Shown here one piece after another: positions 17,282 to 26,673 of a DNA stretch of 37,197 nucleotides. Both the position numbers and the translations under genes were made by a program. Every line of letters begins with the position of its first letter. Position 1 is the stretch's first letter. A model generated the notes under the pieces. That model was not told the DNA's origin. It made no database searches and saw only the letters and a program-made list of their open reading frames with translations. Source of the stretch: Kordia sp. (lineage in GTDB: Bacteria; Bacteroidota; Bacteroidia; Flavobacteriales; Flavobacteriaceae); NCBI RefSeq assembly GCF_022447245.1, contig NZ_JAKVBC010000044.1, forward strand, positions 1-37,197. Direction: 5' to 3'.

Positions 17282-18622
17282 GTGTCAAAACAACGAATAG
17301 TCATATTAGGAGGCGGAGAAAGCGGTGTAGGAACAGCAATCTTAGGAAAGAAAAAAGGCTATGAGGTGTTTGTTTCTGACAAAGGAGCTATCAAACAACA
17401 CTATAAAAACGTTCTGAATCAGTTTGAAATTGATTGGGAAGAAAAGCAGCATACAGAAGCTAAGCTTTTCAACGCTGATGTCGTAATGAAGAGTCCTGGA
17501 ATTCCAGATACAATTCCTTTAGTAAAAGCGCTCAAAGAGAAAGGAATTGCAGTGATTTCTGAAATAGAATTTGCAGTACAATTTACAGAAGCAACAATTG
17601 TAGGAATTACAGGAAGTAATGGGAAAACTACCACTACGATGTTAACGCATCATGTATTAAAACAAGGTGAGTTAAATGTAGGTGTTGCAGGAAATATGGG
17701 AGACAGTTTTGCGAAACAAGTAGCAGAGCAATCCTATGATAAATATGTGTTAGAGTTAAGCAGTTTTCAGCTTGATGGGATTGTTAATTTCAATCCGCAC
17801 ATTGCAATCATTACGAGTATTACACCCGATCACTTAGATCGATATGACTATAAGTTTGAAAACTACATCGCTTCAAAATTTAGAATTGCGATGAATCAAA
17901 CGGAAAACGATTATCTCATCTACGATGCAGATGATGAGGTCGTTGTAGAAGGAATAAAAAAACACAATATAAAATCAACGCTAATACCATTTTCGCTTAC
18001 AAAAAAGCTAGAAAATGGCGCGTATATAGAAGATGAAAATATAATACTAACGATACAAAATAAGACCATAACTATGCCGACGGACTCGCTAGCCCTAGAA
18101 GGACAACACAATGTAAAAAACGCAATGGCAGCTTCTGCAGTTGCTCAACTATTAAACATCAGAAAACAAACCATACGTGAAAGTATGTCAGGATTTCAAG
18201 GTGTAGAACATCGTTTGGAAAAAGTATTAAAAATCCAAAATGTTCAGTACATCAATGATTCCAAAGCAACCAATATCAATGCAACATATTACGCGTTGGA
18301 AAGTATGACGACACAAACGGTTTGGATTGTTGGAGGTGTTGATAAAGGAAATGACTATTCAGACTTATTGCCTTTGGTTCATGAAAAGGTAAAAGCAATA
18401 GTTTGTTTAGGAGTAGACAACTCAAAAATTATTGAGTCATTTGGAAGAGTAACTGATTTAATGGTAGAGACAACTTCTATGAGTGAAGCTGTAAAAATTG
18501 CGCACAAAATTGCTGAAAAAGGAGATAATGTATTGTTGTCGCCAGCATGTGCAAGTTTCGATTTATTTGAAAATTACGAAGAAAGAGGAAAACAGTTCAA
18601 AGAAGCAGTAAGAAGGTTATAA
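17282..18622 (+). CDS. murD: UDP-MurNAc-L-Ala:D-Glu ligase MurD
   Basis: MurD adds D-glutamate to UDP-MurNAc-L-alanine with ATP. The product has 446 residues with an N-terminal Rossmann-like UDP-binding domain (VILGGGESGVGTAI), the central ATP loop GITGSNGKTTT (108-118), the HLDRY segment and a C-terminal domain with DSKATN and SPACASFDLFENYEERG, a block typical of MurD. It starts at a GTG (MSKQRIVILGGGES). The 111-base spacer before it holds repeat-like DNA, so it may be partly uncoupled from mraY translation, though still in the same direction. Confidence 0.96.
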   Translation: MSKQRIVILGGGESGVGTAILGKKKGYEVFVSDKGAIKQHYKNVLNQFEIDWEEKQHTEAKLFNADVVMKSPGIPDTIPLVKALKEKGIAVISEIEFAVQFTEATIVGITGSNGKTTTTMLTHHVLKQGELNVGVAGNMGDSFAKQVAEQSYDKYVLELSSFQLDGIVNFNPHIAIITSITPDHLDRYDYKFENYIASKFRIAMNQTENDYLIYDADDEVVVEGIKKHNIKSTLIPFSLTKKLENGAYIEDENIILTIQNKTITMPTDSLALEGQHNVKNAMAASAVAQLLNIRKQTIRESMSGFQGVEHRLEKVLKIQNVQYINDSKATNINATYYALESMTTQTVWIVGGVDKGNDYSDLLPLVHEKVKAIVCLGVDNSKIIESFGRVTDLMVETTSMSEAVKIAHKIAEKGDNVLLSPACASFDLFENYEERGKQFKEAVRRL

Positions 18623-18713
18623 GGTAGTTACATGATGAGTTTAATCATGTTAATAACTAAAGATAAAGAGTGAAAAAATATTTGTGTATTCGTGGTAAAA
18701 ACTAAAAACAAAA
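18623..18713. repeat. Possible dispersed repeat between murD and ftsW
   Basis: The spacer includes ATTTGTGTATTCGTGGTAAA at about 18678-18697. A related string, ATTCGTG...GCATGGCAAAAA, occurs at about 20019-20042 just before murG. The partial match suggests two diverged copies of one intergenic repeat. No promoter box is clear. Confidence 0.3.
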
Positions 18714-19937
18714 ATGAACACCATCTTTAAAAACATAAAAGGAGATAGAGCGCTTTGGGCAGTAGTAGCCCTATTGGCGTTATTCTCGTTTTTACCTGTA
18801 TACAGCGCAAGTAGCAACTTGGCGTATTTATATGGAGATGGAAATACATTAAAGTTTTTGGTGAAACATGCGTCGCATCTATTTTTAGGATTTGCTATAA
18901 TTTACGGAGTGCATCGTATGCCGTACCATTATTTCAAAGGTTTGTCTATCATAATGTTGCCCATTGTATTGTTTTTCTTAATCTATACGTTGGCACAAGG
19001 AACAACCATTGGAGGAGCCAATGCAAGTCGTTGGATGCGAATTCCTTTTGTGGGGCTCAAATTCCAAACATCCACATTAGCAGGTGTTGTTTTGATGATA
19101 TATGTAGCGAGATATCTATCAAAAATAAAAGACAAAGTCGTCACTTTTAAAGAAACCATTTTGCCGCTTTGGGTTCCAGTATTTTTAGTAGTTGGATTGA
19201 TATTGCCAGCGAACTTTTCCACAACAGCAATCATCTTTTCTATGGTGTTGATGTTGTGTTTCTTAGGAGGATATCCGTGGAAATATCTATTAATGGTTGT
19301 AGGCTCAGGTATTATAGGTTTGTTGTTGTTTATCGTGATAGGAAGAGCTATTCCTGGACCAATTCAGGTTAAAATACAAACATGGGAAAACCGTGTAGCG
19401 AACTATTGGAATGCCGAGAAAAAAGAAAATACAGAAGGGAATTATCAAATAGATCGTGCAAAAATTGCAATTGCTACAGGTGGAATCGTTGGTGTTGGAG
19501 CAGGGAAAAGTGTAATGAAGAACTTATTGCCGCAAAGTGCATCAGATTTTATTTATGCAATTATAGTAGAAGAGTATGGTTTAGTAGGAGGTTTATCGTT
19601 ACTCTTTCTATATATGTTATTGCTCTTTCGGATTGTTATTGTGGCGCACAAAGCAGATACAATATTTGGAAAACTTCTCGCAATAGGAGTAGGATTGCCT
19701 ATTGTATTTCAAGCATTAATTAATATGGCAGTTGCGGTAGAATTATTTCCAGTAACAGGGCAAACTCTGCCATTAATTAGTAGTGGAGGAACTTCCATTT
19801 GGATGACTTGCTTAGCTATTGGAATTGTATTAAGTGTTAGTAAGAAAAGAGAAGAAATTTTAAAAAGCGAGGAGAAGGAAGAAAAAGAGGAAGCGGTCGA
19901 GGAAAATCCATTAGCCGTATTAAGTGATGCTATGTAA
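18714..19937 (+). CDS. ftsW: Septal SEDS glycosyltransferase FtsW
   Basis: FtsW polymerises lipid II into glycan strands at the septum with FtsI as partner. The 407-residue protein is strongly hydrophobic, with about ten membrane segments, and carries SEDS signatures: LPVYSASS near the N-terminus, ANASRWMRIPF in the first third, the LLPQSASDFIYAIIVEEYG loop, and PLISSGGTS (353-361) before the last segment. The C-terminal tail of about 35 residues is very acidic and Lys-rich (KSEEKEEKEEAVEE), so it is cytoplasmic. It lies between murD and murG, in the standard dcw order. Confidence 0.96.
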   Translation: MNTIFKNIKGDRALWAVVALLALFSFLPVYSASSNLAYLYGDGNTLKFLVKHASHLFLGFAIIYGVHRMPYHYFKGLSIIMLPIVLFFLIYTLAQGTTIGGANASRWMRIPFVGLKFQTSTLAGVVLMIYVARYLSKIKDKVVTFKETILPLWVPVFLVVGLILPANFSTTAIIFSMVLMLCFLGGYPWKYLLMVVGSGIIGLLLFIVIGRAIPGPIQVKIQTWENRVANYWNAEKKENTEGNYQIDRAKIAIATGGIVGVGAGKSVMKNLLPQSASDFIYAIIVEEYGLVGGLSLLFLYMLLLFRIVIVAHKADTIFGKLLAIGVGLPIVFQALINMAVAVELFPVTGQTLPLISSGGTSIWMTCLAIGIVLSVSKKREEILKSEEKEEKEEAVEENPLAVLSDAM

Positions 19938-20115
19938 GAGATCAAATTGTAGATGAAAAGAAGCATATCAATGAATAGCTAGAAAGCTACAAATAAAAGA
20001 AGCAAATAAGAGAAAAGATTCGTGTTTTTGCATGGCAAAAAAAACAAATCAACGAATCAACGAATCAACAAAAAATAAAAAAAACGAGGAGCTGATAGCT
20101 AAAGGCAAGAAGCAA
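19938..20115. repeat. Repeat-like spacer between ftsW and murG
   Basis: The spacer is built of short recurring words: ATAGCTAGAAAGCTAC, AGAAGCAAATAAGAG (about 19998), tandem AATCAACGAATCAACGAATC (about 20044-20063) and GAGCTGATAGCTAAAGGC (about 20089). The same AGCTA and AAGCAAAT words occur between mraY and murD. An ATG at 20032 opens a frame into murG, but its first 28 codons fall in this repeat-like DNA, and I treat them as non-coding. Confidence 0.4.
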
Positions 20116-21222
20116 ATGAATAAAAAAGAGCAATCATACAAAATTATCCTATCAGGTGGCGGAACAGGTGGACATATCTATCCTGCGATTGCGATTGCGA
20201 ATGAATTAAAAAAACGGTATCCAAAATCAGAATTCCTATTTGTGGGAGCCAAAGACCGAATGGAGATGGAAAAAGTGCCACAAGCTGGTTACAAAATTGA
20301 AGGTTTATGGATTTCGGGATTGCAACGAAAGTTGACATTAAAAAACATGATGTTTCCATTTAAGTTGATTAGCAGTTTGTGGAAATCGCAAAAAATTGTC
20401 AAAAAATTCAAGCCAGATGTAGTTATTGGGACAGGCGGATTTGCTAGCGGACCTTTGCTAAAAGTAGCTTCTGGGAAAAAAGTACCTGCGTTAATTCAAG
20501 AGCAAAACTCGTATGCAGGAATTACAAACAAATTACTTGGAAAACAAGTGCAAAAAATATGTGTTGCGTATGACAATATGGAGCGCTTCTTTCCACAAGA
20601 AAAAATTATAAAAACAGGAAACCCTGTACGACAAGATTTATTAGAAATAGCAAGTAAAAGAGGAGAAGCACAAACATTTTTTCAACTAAAAGAAGGTGTT
20701 AAAACGGTCTTAATTATTGGAGGAAGTTTAGGCGCAAGAAGAATCAATCAATTGATCGAAAAAGAACTAGATTTTTTCAAAGCGCAAAACGTACAGTTGA
20801 TATGGCAATGCGGAAAGTTCTATTACGAACAATATAAAAAACACAATGAATTGGAGCATGTGCAAGTGCATCAATTTGTCAATAAAATGGATTTAGCGTA
20901 TGCAGCTGCAGATGTCATCATTTCGCGTGCAGGAGCAAGTTCAGTGTCAGAATTGTGTATTGTAGGGAAACCTGTAATCTTCATTCCGTCACCTAATGTA
21001 GCAGAAGATCATCAAACAAAAAATGCATTGGCTATCACGGAAAAAGAGGCTGGTATTTTGATAAAGGAAAGCGAATTGGACGGAGAGTTTGAAAAGCAAT
21101 TTGAGGTGCTAATTCAGTCAGAAGAAAAACAAATTGAATTAGGTAAGAAAATCAAAGAATTAGCATTGCCAAACGCGACAGTACATATCGTAGATGAAGT
21201 TGAAAAATTATTGAACAGTTAA
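20116..21222 (+). CDS. murG: Lipid II synthase MurG
   Basis: MurG transfers GlcNAc from UDP-GlcNAc to lipid I on the inner face of the membrane, giving lipid II. From the ATG at 20116 the product has 368 residues, close to the family length. It shows the glycine-rich loops [14 protein letters not shown] (11-24) and [12 protein letters not shown], and the C-terminal nucleotide-sugar block [12 protein letters not shown] followed by [14 protein letters not shown]. The frame also opens at an ATG at 20032, adding 28 Lys/Asn-rich residues encoded by repeat-like DNA. I reject that start because [19 protein letters not shown] already matches the family start. It lies two bases before murC. Confidence 0.94.
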   Translation: MNKKEQSYKIILSGGGTGGHIYPAIAIANELKKRYPKSEFLFVGAKDRMEMEKVPQAGYKIEGLWISGLQRKLTLKNMMFPFKLISSLWKSQKIVKKFKPDVVIGTGGFASGPLLKVASGKKVPALIQEQNSYAGITNKLLGKQVQKICVAYDNMERFFPQEKIIKTGNPVRQDLLEIASKRGEAQTFFQLKEGVKTVLIIGGSLGARRINQLIEKELDFFKAQNVQLIWQCGKFYYEQYKKHNELEHVQVHQFVNKMDLAYAAADVIISRAGASSVSELCIVGKPVIFIPSPNVAEDHQTKNALAITEKEAGILIKESELDGEFEKQFEVLIQSEEKQIELGKKIKELALPNATVHIVDEVEKLLNS

Positions 21223-21224
21223 GA

Positions 21225-22577
21225 ATGAATTTGAAAAGCATACATAACGTTTACTTTGTAGGTATTGGCGGAATCGGCATGTCTGCCTTGGCGCGCTATT
21301 TCAAATTCAATAATAAAAATGTAGCGGGTTATGATAGAGTAAAAACTGAAATCACTGATGGATTAGAAGTATTGGGAATTCAAGTTTCTGCCAAAGACGA
21401 TGTTGCAGAAATTCCAACAGAATATCTCAACAAAGAAAATACCATCATTATTTATACGCCTGCGGTGCCGAGTTCGCATGTAGAGTTGACATATTTTCGT
21501 GAAAACAATTTCAATATCTACAAAAGAGCAGAAGTTCTTGGACTAATCACAAGAAACACCTTTTGTTTAGGAGTTGCAGGAACACATGGAAAAACAACAA
21601 CATCAAGTATTCTGGGACATTTATTGGCAGAATCAGGTGTAGATGTAACCGCTTTTTTAGGTGGAATTGCAGAAAACTATAATTCAAACTTAATTCTAAA
21701 AGGAAACGAAATTACAGTTGTAGAAGCAGACGAATTTGATCGCTCATTTTTACAGCTTTCACCAGATATTGCTTGTATAACATCAATGGATGCCGATCAT
21801 TTGGATATCTATGGAGAAAAAGAAGCTTTGCAAGATTCGTTTATAGAATTTGCCAAATGCATCAAGCCAAATGGAAAACTATTAGTACAGGAAGACATTG
21901 AACTGGATGGAATCACTTATGGATTCAACGAAACATCTGATTATCGTATAAAAAATATACACATACGAAATGGGGCGTATGTGTTTGACATTGTAACACC
22001 ATTGAAAGTCATTGAGGACATTCAGTTTTATTTGCCCGGACGACACAACTTGTTAAACGGTCTAGTAGCTTTCGCGATGGCGGACATTATAGGTACCCCA
22101 ACCGACCGCCTCGCTAAAGCTTTGGGAACTTTTATAGGAGTGAAGCGCAGATTTTCCTATCAAATTAAAACGGAAGACTTAGTGTTTATTGATGATTATG
22201 CACATCATCCCACAGAAATAAACGCCTTGCATCAAGCAGTACGAGAAATGTATCCTGCTAAAAAAGTAACGGCAATATTTCAACCGCATTTATTCAGCAG
22301 AACAAAAGATTTTGCGGACGAATTTGCAGAAAGCCTAGCGCAATTTGATGAAGTCATTCTCTTAGAGATTTATCCTGCAAGAGAAAAGCCAATAGAAGGT
22401 GTTACTTCAAGTTGGTTACTGGATAAAATAAAGAGTAACCAAAAACAGTTGGTTGTCAAAGAAAAATTAATCGATCATCTGGCCACTATTGATACAGATG
22501 TATTATTAACAGTAGGTGCTGGAGATATTGGAGCAGAAGTAGAAAAAATTAAAAATAGACTAACAGTTGAGCATTAA
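21225..22577 (+). CDS. murC: UDP-MurNAc:L-Ala ligase MurC
   Basis: MurC attaches L-alanine to UDP-MurNAc, the first step of stem peptide assembly. In 450 residues it has the N-terminal VGIGGIGMSALAR dinucleotide-like loop (about 12-24), the ATP loop GVAGTHGKTTT (116-126), the EADEFDRSF and DADHLDIYG segments and the C-terminal DDYAHHPTEI block, all diagnostic of MurC. Start and stop are tightly packed: two bases after murG, and overlapping ftsQ by 11 bases. Confidence 0.96.
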   Translation: MNLKSIHNVYFVGIGGIGMSALARYFKFNNKNVAGYDRVKTEITDGLEVLGIQVSAKDDVAEIPTEYLNKENTIIIYTPAVPSSHVELTYFRENNFNIYKRAEVLGLITRNTFCLGVAGTHGKTTTSSILGHLLAESGVDVTAFLGGIAENYNSNLILKGNEITVVEADEFDRSFLQLSPDIACITSMDADHLDIYGEKEALQDSFIEFAKCIKPNGKLLVQEDIELDGITYGFNETSDYRIKNIHIRNGAYVFDIVTPLKVIEDIQFYLPGRHNLLNGLVAFAMADIIGTPTDRLAKALGTFIGVKRRFSYQIKTEDLVFIDDYAHHPTEINALHQAVREMYPAKKVTAIFQPHLFSRTKDFADEFAESLAQFDEVILLEIYPAREKPIEGVTSSWLLDKIKSNQKQLVVKEKLIDHLATIDTDVLLTVGAGDIGAEVEKIKNRLTVEH

Positions 22578-23286
22578 TTGGAATCTAATAAAAGGAATTG
22601 CCATTGTCGCAATATTAATTTTTCTATATGCCTTTTCGGCGAATAGAAATGCAGCGCGTGTGATTGAAATTCCAGATGTAAAATTTCTAGAAAGAGAACA
22701 AGATTTCATTACACGAACGATGGTTAATAAATTGTTAATACAAAATCAGGATAGTGTTACGAACGTAAGAAAAGAACAACTAGATTTGGATGTTCTGGAG
22801 GAACGTTTACGCGCAAACGAAATGATTCAAGATGCACAAGTGTATCTGTCTGTAAATGGGACTCTTGGTGCAAAAATTAAACAGCGAACACCAATTGCAC
22901 GTATCGCAACAAAAGACTCTTATTACATCGATTCTGAAGGGAAAGCAATGCCTTTGTCTTCAGTTTCTGCTGCTCGCGTTCCATTTGTGGAAGGAAAAGT
23001 AGCTAAAAAAGAGTTGCAAAATATATATGTACTTGCAAAATATATTGCCGAAGATGACTTCTTAAAAAAGAATGTGATCGCTATAGTACAAAACGAAAAC
23101 AAAACATTCAATCTCAAATTAAGAATGAATGATTTTGTTGTGCTATTTGGCAACATAAAAAATATAGAGAAGAAGGTGAATAATTTGAAAGCGTTTTACA
23201 AAAAAGCAACAAAAGATAAAACGTTGAACGATTATGCAAAAGTTGATTTAAAATTTACCAATCAAGTAGTATGCACCAAAAAATAA
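22567..23286 (+). CDS. ftsQ: Cell division protein FtsQ
   Basis: FtsQ is a bitopic divisome protein that links FtsA/FtsZ-side proteins to FtsL and FtsB. The 239-residue product has a very short cytoplasmic part, one membrane segment (about 6-22), a POTRA-like region in which VRKEQLDLDVLEERLRANEM precedes the strand DAQVYLSVNGTLGAKIKQRTP, and a beta domain with DSYYIDSEGKAMPL. It starts at a TTG inside the murC end (overlap of 11 bases), so it is probably coupled. The rare start is supported by the alignment of the membrane segment and the lack of a suitable ATG. Confidence 0.9.
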   Translation: MSINWNLIKGIAIVAILIFLYAFSANRNAARVIEIPDVKFLEREQDFITRTMVNKLLIQNQDSVTNVRKEQLDLDVLEERLRANEMIQDAQVYLSVNGTLGAKIKQRTPIARIATKDSYYIDSEGKAMPLSSVSAARVPFVEGKVAKKELQNIYVLAKYIAEDDFLKKNVIAIVQNENKTFNLKLRMNDFVVLFGNIKNIEKKVNNLKAFYKKATKDKTLNDYAKVDLKFTNQVVCTKK

Positions 23287-23289
23287 AGT

Positions 23290-24645
23290 ATGGAAAACAA
23301 TAGCATCGCAGTAGGATTAGACATAGGAACCACAAAAATTGTGTCAATGATTGGGCGAAGGAATGAATACGGTAAGCTCGAAATTCTTGGAGTTGGAAAA
23401 TCTAAGAGTCTTGGTGTGCATCGTGGTGTCGTAAATAATATTACACAAACAATTCAATCCATACAACAAGCAGTACAAGGTGCAGAAAGTGATTCGGATT
23501 TTAAAATCACTGAAGTAGTAGTTGGTATCGCAGGACAACACATTCGTAGTTTGCAGCACAGTGATTATATCACACGTACCAATGCAGATGAAGTTATTGA
23601 TGATGGTGATATTGATTTATTGATCAATCAGGTATACAAATTGGTAATGCTTCCAGGTGAAGAAATCATTCATGTGCTTCCGCAAGAATACAAAGTAGAT
23701 GGGCAAGCAGAAATCAAAGAGCCTATAGGAATGTATGGAGGACGTTTGGAAGCTAATTTCCATGTTGTTGTGGGACAAGTTTCTTCAATTCGTAACATTG
23801 GTCGTTGTGTAAAAAGCTCAGGACTAGATTTAGCAGGAATAACATTAGAGCCCTTAGCTTCTGCCAATGCCGTATTGAGTCAAGAAGAAAAAGAAGCAGG
23901 AGTTGCATTAATTGATATTGGAGGAGGAACAACTGATTTGGCCATTTTTAAAGATGGAATCATTCGTCATACAGCTGTAATTCCATTTGGAGGAAATGTT
24001 ATTACAGAAGATATCAAAGAAGGCTGCTCTATCATAGAAAAACAAGCAGAATTACTCAAAATAAAATTTGGATCGGCTTGGCCAGGAGAAAACAAATACA
24101 ACGAAATTGTGTCTATTCCTGGATTACGAGGAAGAGAACCTAAAGAGATTACATTAAAAAATCTCTCAAAAATAATTCATGCTCGTGTTGTTGAAATCAT
24201 AGAACAAGCGTACTTAGAAATCAAGAACTACGGTCATGAAGAACAAAAAAAGAAACTTATTGCAGGAATCGTGTTGACAGGTGGTGGAAGCCAGCTGAAT
24301 CACTTAAAGCAATTAGTGGAATACATTACAGGAATGGATACCAGAATCGGCTATCCTAATGAACATCTAGCAGGCGACTCGGATCCAGATATGGCAAGTC
24401 CGTTATATGCAACTGCTGTTGGATTAGTAATGAATGCAATTGAAAACCAATCAAAAGTTGTCGTAGAAGAAGAAGTTGTGGAACCACCTACAGAAACAGC
24501 TCCAGCAGAAGAACCTGCTATCGAAGACAACGAAGAACATACCAATACCAGTGCTCCAATACAATCGGAACCTAAAAAAGAACGCAAGTCGATCTTTGAA
24601 AAATGGGCCGATAAGTTGAAAGATTTTTTAGATAACGCAGAATAA
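23290..24645 (+). CDS. ftsA: Cell division protein FtsA
   Basis: FtsA is an actin-like ATPase that ties FtsZ filaments to the membrane. The 451 residues include the phosphate-1 loop GLDIGTTKI (9-17), the second phosphate loop LIDIGGGTTDL (207-217) and the adenosine block VLTGGGSQL. After about residue 390 there is an acidic, Pro-rich linker, and the protein ends in an amphipathic helix (SIFEKWADKLKDFLDNAE), the expected membrane-targeting sequence. It starts three bases after ftsQ and 22 bases separate it from ftsZ. Confidence 0.96.
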   Translation: MENNSIAVGLDIGTTKIVSMIGRRNEYGKLEILGVGKSKSLGVHRGVVNNITQTIQSIQQAVQGAESDSDFKITEVVVGIAGQHIRSLQHSDYITRTNADEVIDDGDIDLLINQVYKLVMLPGEEIIHVLPQEYKVDGQAEIKEPIGMYGGRLEANFHVVVGQVSSIRNIGRCVKSSGLDLAGITLEPLASANAVLSQEEKEAGVALIDIGGGTTDLAIFKDGIIRHTAVIPFGGNVITEDIKEGCSIIEKQAELLKIKFGSAWPGENKYNEIVSIPGLRGREPKEITLKNLSKIIHARVVEIIEQAYLEIKNYGHEEQKKKLIAGIVLTGGGSQLNHLKQLVEYITGMDTRIGYPNEHLAGDSDPDMASPLYATAVGLVMNAIENQSKVVVEEEVVEPPTETAPAEEPAIEDNEEHTNTSAPIQSEPKKERKSIFEKWADKLKDFLDNAE

Positions 24646-24667
24646 TAAAAAACCAGTTTTAAGAATT

Positions 24668-26602
24668 ATGAGTAGCAACACAGAATTCGGAAACATTTCA
24701 TTTGATTTGCCAAAGAACCAATCAAATGTAATCAAAGTGATCGGTGTAGGTGGCGGCGGAAGTAATGCCATCAACCACATGTTCCAGCAAGGAATAAAAG
24801 GTGTAGACTTTGTGATTTGTAATACAGATTCACAAGCACTACAAAACAGTCCAGTGCCTAACAAAATACAGTTAGGAGTTTCATTAACTGAAGGACTTGG
24901 TGCAGGAGCCAATCCAGAAGTTGGTGAAAAAGCAGCTTTAGAAAGTATAGATGATATTGGAACAATGCTCGATACCAATACAAAAATGGTATTTATTACT
25001 GCCGGAATGGGTGGAGGAACAGGAACAGGAGCTGCGCCAGTAATCGCAAAATTAGCCAAAGATAAAGACATACTTACCGTAGGTATTGTAACAATTCCTT
25101 TTAAGTTTGAAGGAAGAATGCGTAATGCACAAGCGCGTATTGGTGTAGAAAAATTACGTGCGCATGTAGATTCTTTGATTGTAATTAATAATGATAAACT
25201 ACGTGAAGTTTACGGAAACTTAGGATTTAAAGCAGGATTCTCTAAAGCTGACGAAGTACTTTCCACAGCATCTAGAGGAATTGCAGAAGTAATAACGCAT
25301 CACTATACACAGAATATTGACTTGCGTGATGCGAAAACTGTGTTATCTAATAGTGGAACTGCAATTATGGGGTCGGCAAATGCTTCAGGTGCTAACAGAG
25401 CTAGCGAAGCTATTATGAAAGCTTTAGATTCCCCATTATTAAATGACAATAAAATTGATGGAGCTAAAAACGTACTGTTGCTTATCGTTTCTGGTTCGGA
25501 AGAGATCACGATTGATGAAATCGGAGAAATCAACGATCACATCCAAAATGAAGCTGGAGGAAGTGCTAATATCATTATGGGTGTTGGAGAAGATGAAACC
25601 CTAGAAGATGCAATTTCGGTAACCATTATTGCTACTGGTTTTGATGTAGATCAGCAGGATGAAATCGTGAATACAGAATCAAAAAAAGTAATTCATACTT
25701 TAGAGGATGAACAACCTGCGGTACAAAACTTAACGCCAAAGGCTACAGCAGTGGTAACACCAAATATACCGCAAAAGCCTGTTGAAGAAGTAAAGCCAAA
25801 AGAAGAAAAGGTAATTCGTCATACGCTAGTTGATGATACAGCACAACTCAATTTAATTCCGACTACGGAAATTATCAAAAATATGTCTGTTGTATATGAA
25901 GAAGTAAAGGCAACGAAAGTAGAAGAGGACTTTTTAATTACCACTTTGACAGATGAAATCAAATCGATGGAAGTAAACGATCCACAGTTTGTAATTGCTG
26001 AACCAAAAGAGGAAGAAAATCAAATTTCTTTTACGTTTGATATGCCGTTGGCAGAACCAGTACAGGAAGAAGTGCCAAAGCAAGGAGAAAATATCGTGAA
26101 GTTTGATTTATCAGATGAGATTAAATCTTTAGAAGTAAACGATCATGTAGAAGTCATCCCCGTGACAGAAGCACATGACAAAGGTGTCACGCGTTATAGT
26201 TTAGATGACTATATGGACGAAGAATCAACTTCTGATAAAAATATTTCTCAAGCAGCTGAGGATGGTATAGTTTTTGAAAAGAAAATAACCGAAAGTTCAA
26301 CAGAAGAAACTCCTAGTACAGAAAGTGTTGATCCATTTAACAGTACTATTGAAGAGAGTTTAAAAAGTAGAACGGACGAAAGAAAAAGAAAGTTAAAAGA
26401 ATTTAATTATAAATTCAATAACAATAACGCTAATCGTATTGACGAAATTGAGAAGCAACCAGCATACAAAAGAGCTGGAATTGAACTTAATGATGCCAAT
26501 AACCCTAGCAATAATACTTCTAGAACCAGTTTAGGTACGGATAGTAATGATGATATGCAATTAAGAAACAATAATTCTTTCTTGCACGACAACGTTGACT
26601 AA
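24668..26602 (+). CDS. ftsZ: Cell division GTPase FtsZ
   Basis: FtsZ polymerises into the ring that organises septation. The tubulin-like domain (about 15-330) has the GTP loop GGGTGTG (115-121) and the catalytic T7 loop region (NLGFKAGFSKADE). At 644 residues it is far longer than E. coli FtsZ (383) because of a linker of about 260 acidic residues. The linker holds a duplicated block, LTDEIKSMEVND (427-438) and LSDEIKSLEVND (481-492). The conserved C-terminal peptide that binds FtsA is probably PAYKRAGIEL (598-607), but it is not at the end; 37 more residues follow, ending NNSFLHDNVD. Long flavobacterial FtsZ proteins are known to me. A terminator hairpin follows the gene. Confidence 0.97.
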   Translation: MSSNTEFGNISFDLPKNQSNVIKVIGVGGGGSNAINHMFQQGIKGVDFVICNTDSQALQNSPVPNKIQLGVSLTEGLGAGANPEVGEKAALESIDDIGTMLDTNTKMVFITAGMGGGTGTGAAPVIAKLAKDKDILTVGIVTIPFKFEGRMRNAQARIGVEKLRAHVDSLIVINNDKLREVYGNLGFKAGFSKADEVLSTASRGIAEVITHHYTQNIDLRDAKTVLSNSGTAIMGSANASGANRASEAIMKALDSPLLNDNKIDGAKNVLLLIVSGSEEITIDEIGEINDHIQNEAGGSANIIMGVGEDETLEDAISVTIIATGFDVDQQDEIVNTESKKVIHTLEDEQPAVQNLTPKATAVVTPNIPQKPVEEVKPKEEKVIRHTLVDDTAQLNLIPTTEIIKNMSVVYEEVKATKVEEDFLITTLTDEIKSMEVNDPQFVIAEPKEEENQISFTFDMPLAEPVQEEVPKQGENIVKFDLSDEIKSLEVNDHVEVIPVTEAHDKGVTRYSLDDYMDEESTSDKNISQAAEDGIVFEKKITESSTEETPSTESVDPFNSTIEESLKSRTDERKRKLKEFNYKFNNNNANRIDEIEKQPAYKRAGIELNDANNPSNNTSRTSLGTDSNDDMQLRNNNSFLHDNVD

Positions 26603-26635
26603 TTTGATTTAGTACTATTATATATGTTTTTTTAG

Positions 26636-26672
26636 ACCCGGAAATTGCTGTTCGATTTTCGGGTTTAATTTT
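26636..26672 (+). terminator. Terminator at the end of the dcw cluster
   Basis: ACCCGGAAAT (26636-26645) pairs with ATTTTCGGGT (26655-26664) with one wobble pair and a nine-base loop, followed by TTAATTTTTT. It lies 33 bases after the ftsZ stop and is a typical intrinsic terminator. Confidence 0.7.
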
Positions 26673-26673
26673 T

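Noticed and set aside
24628-25071. 147-codon minus-strand frame over the ftsA-ftsZ junction
   Set aside because: It is a Pro- and Val-rich antisense image of the glycine-rich ftsZ GTP site and has no start context or family resemblance.
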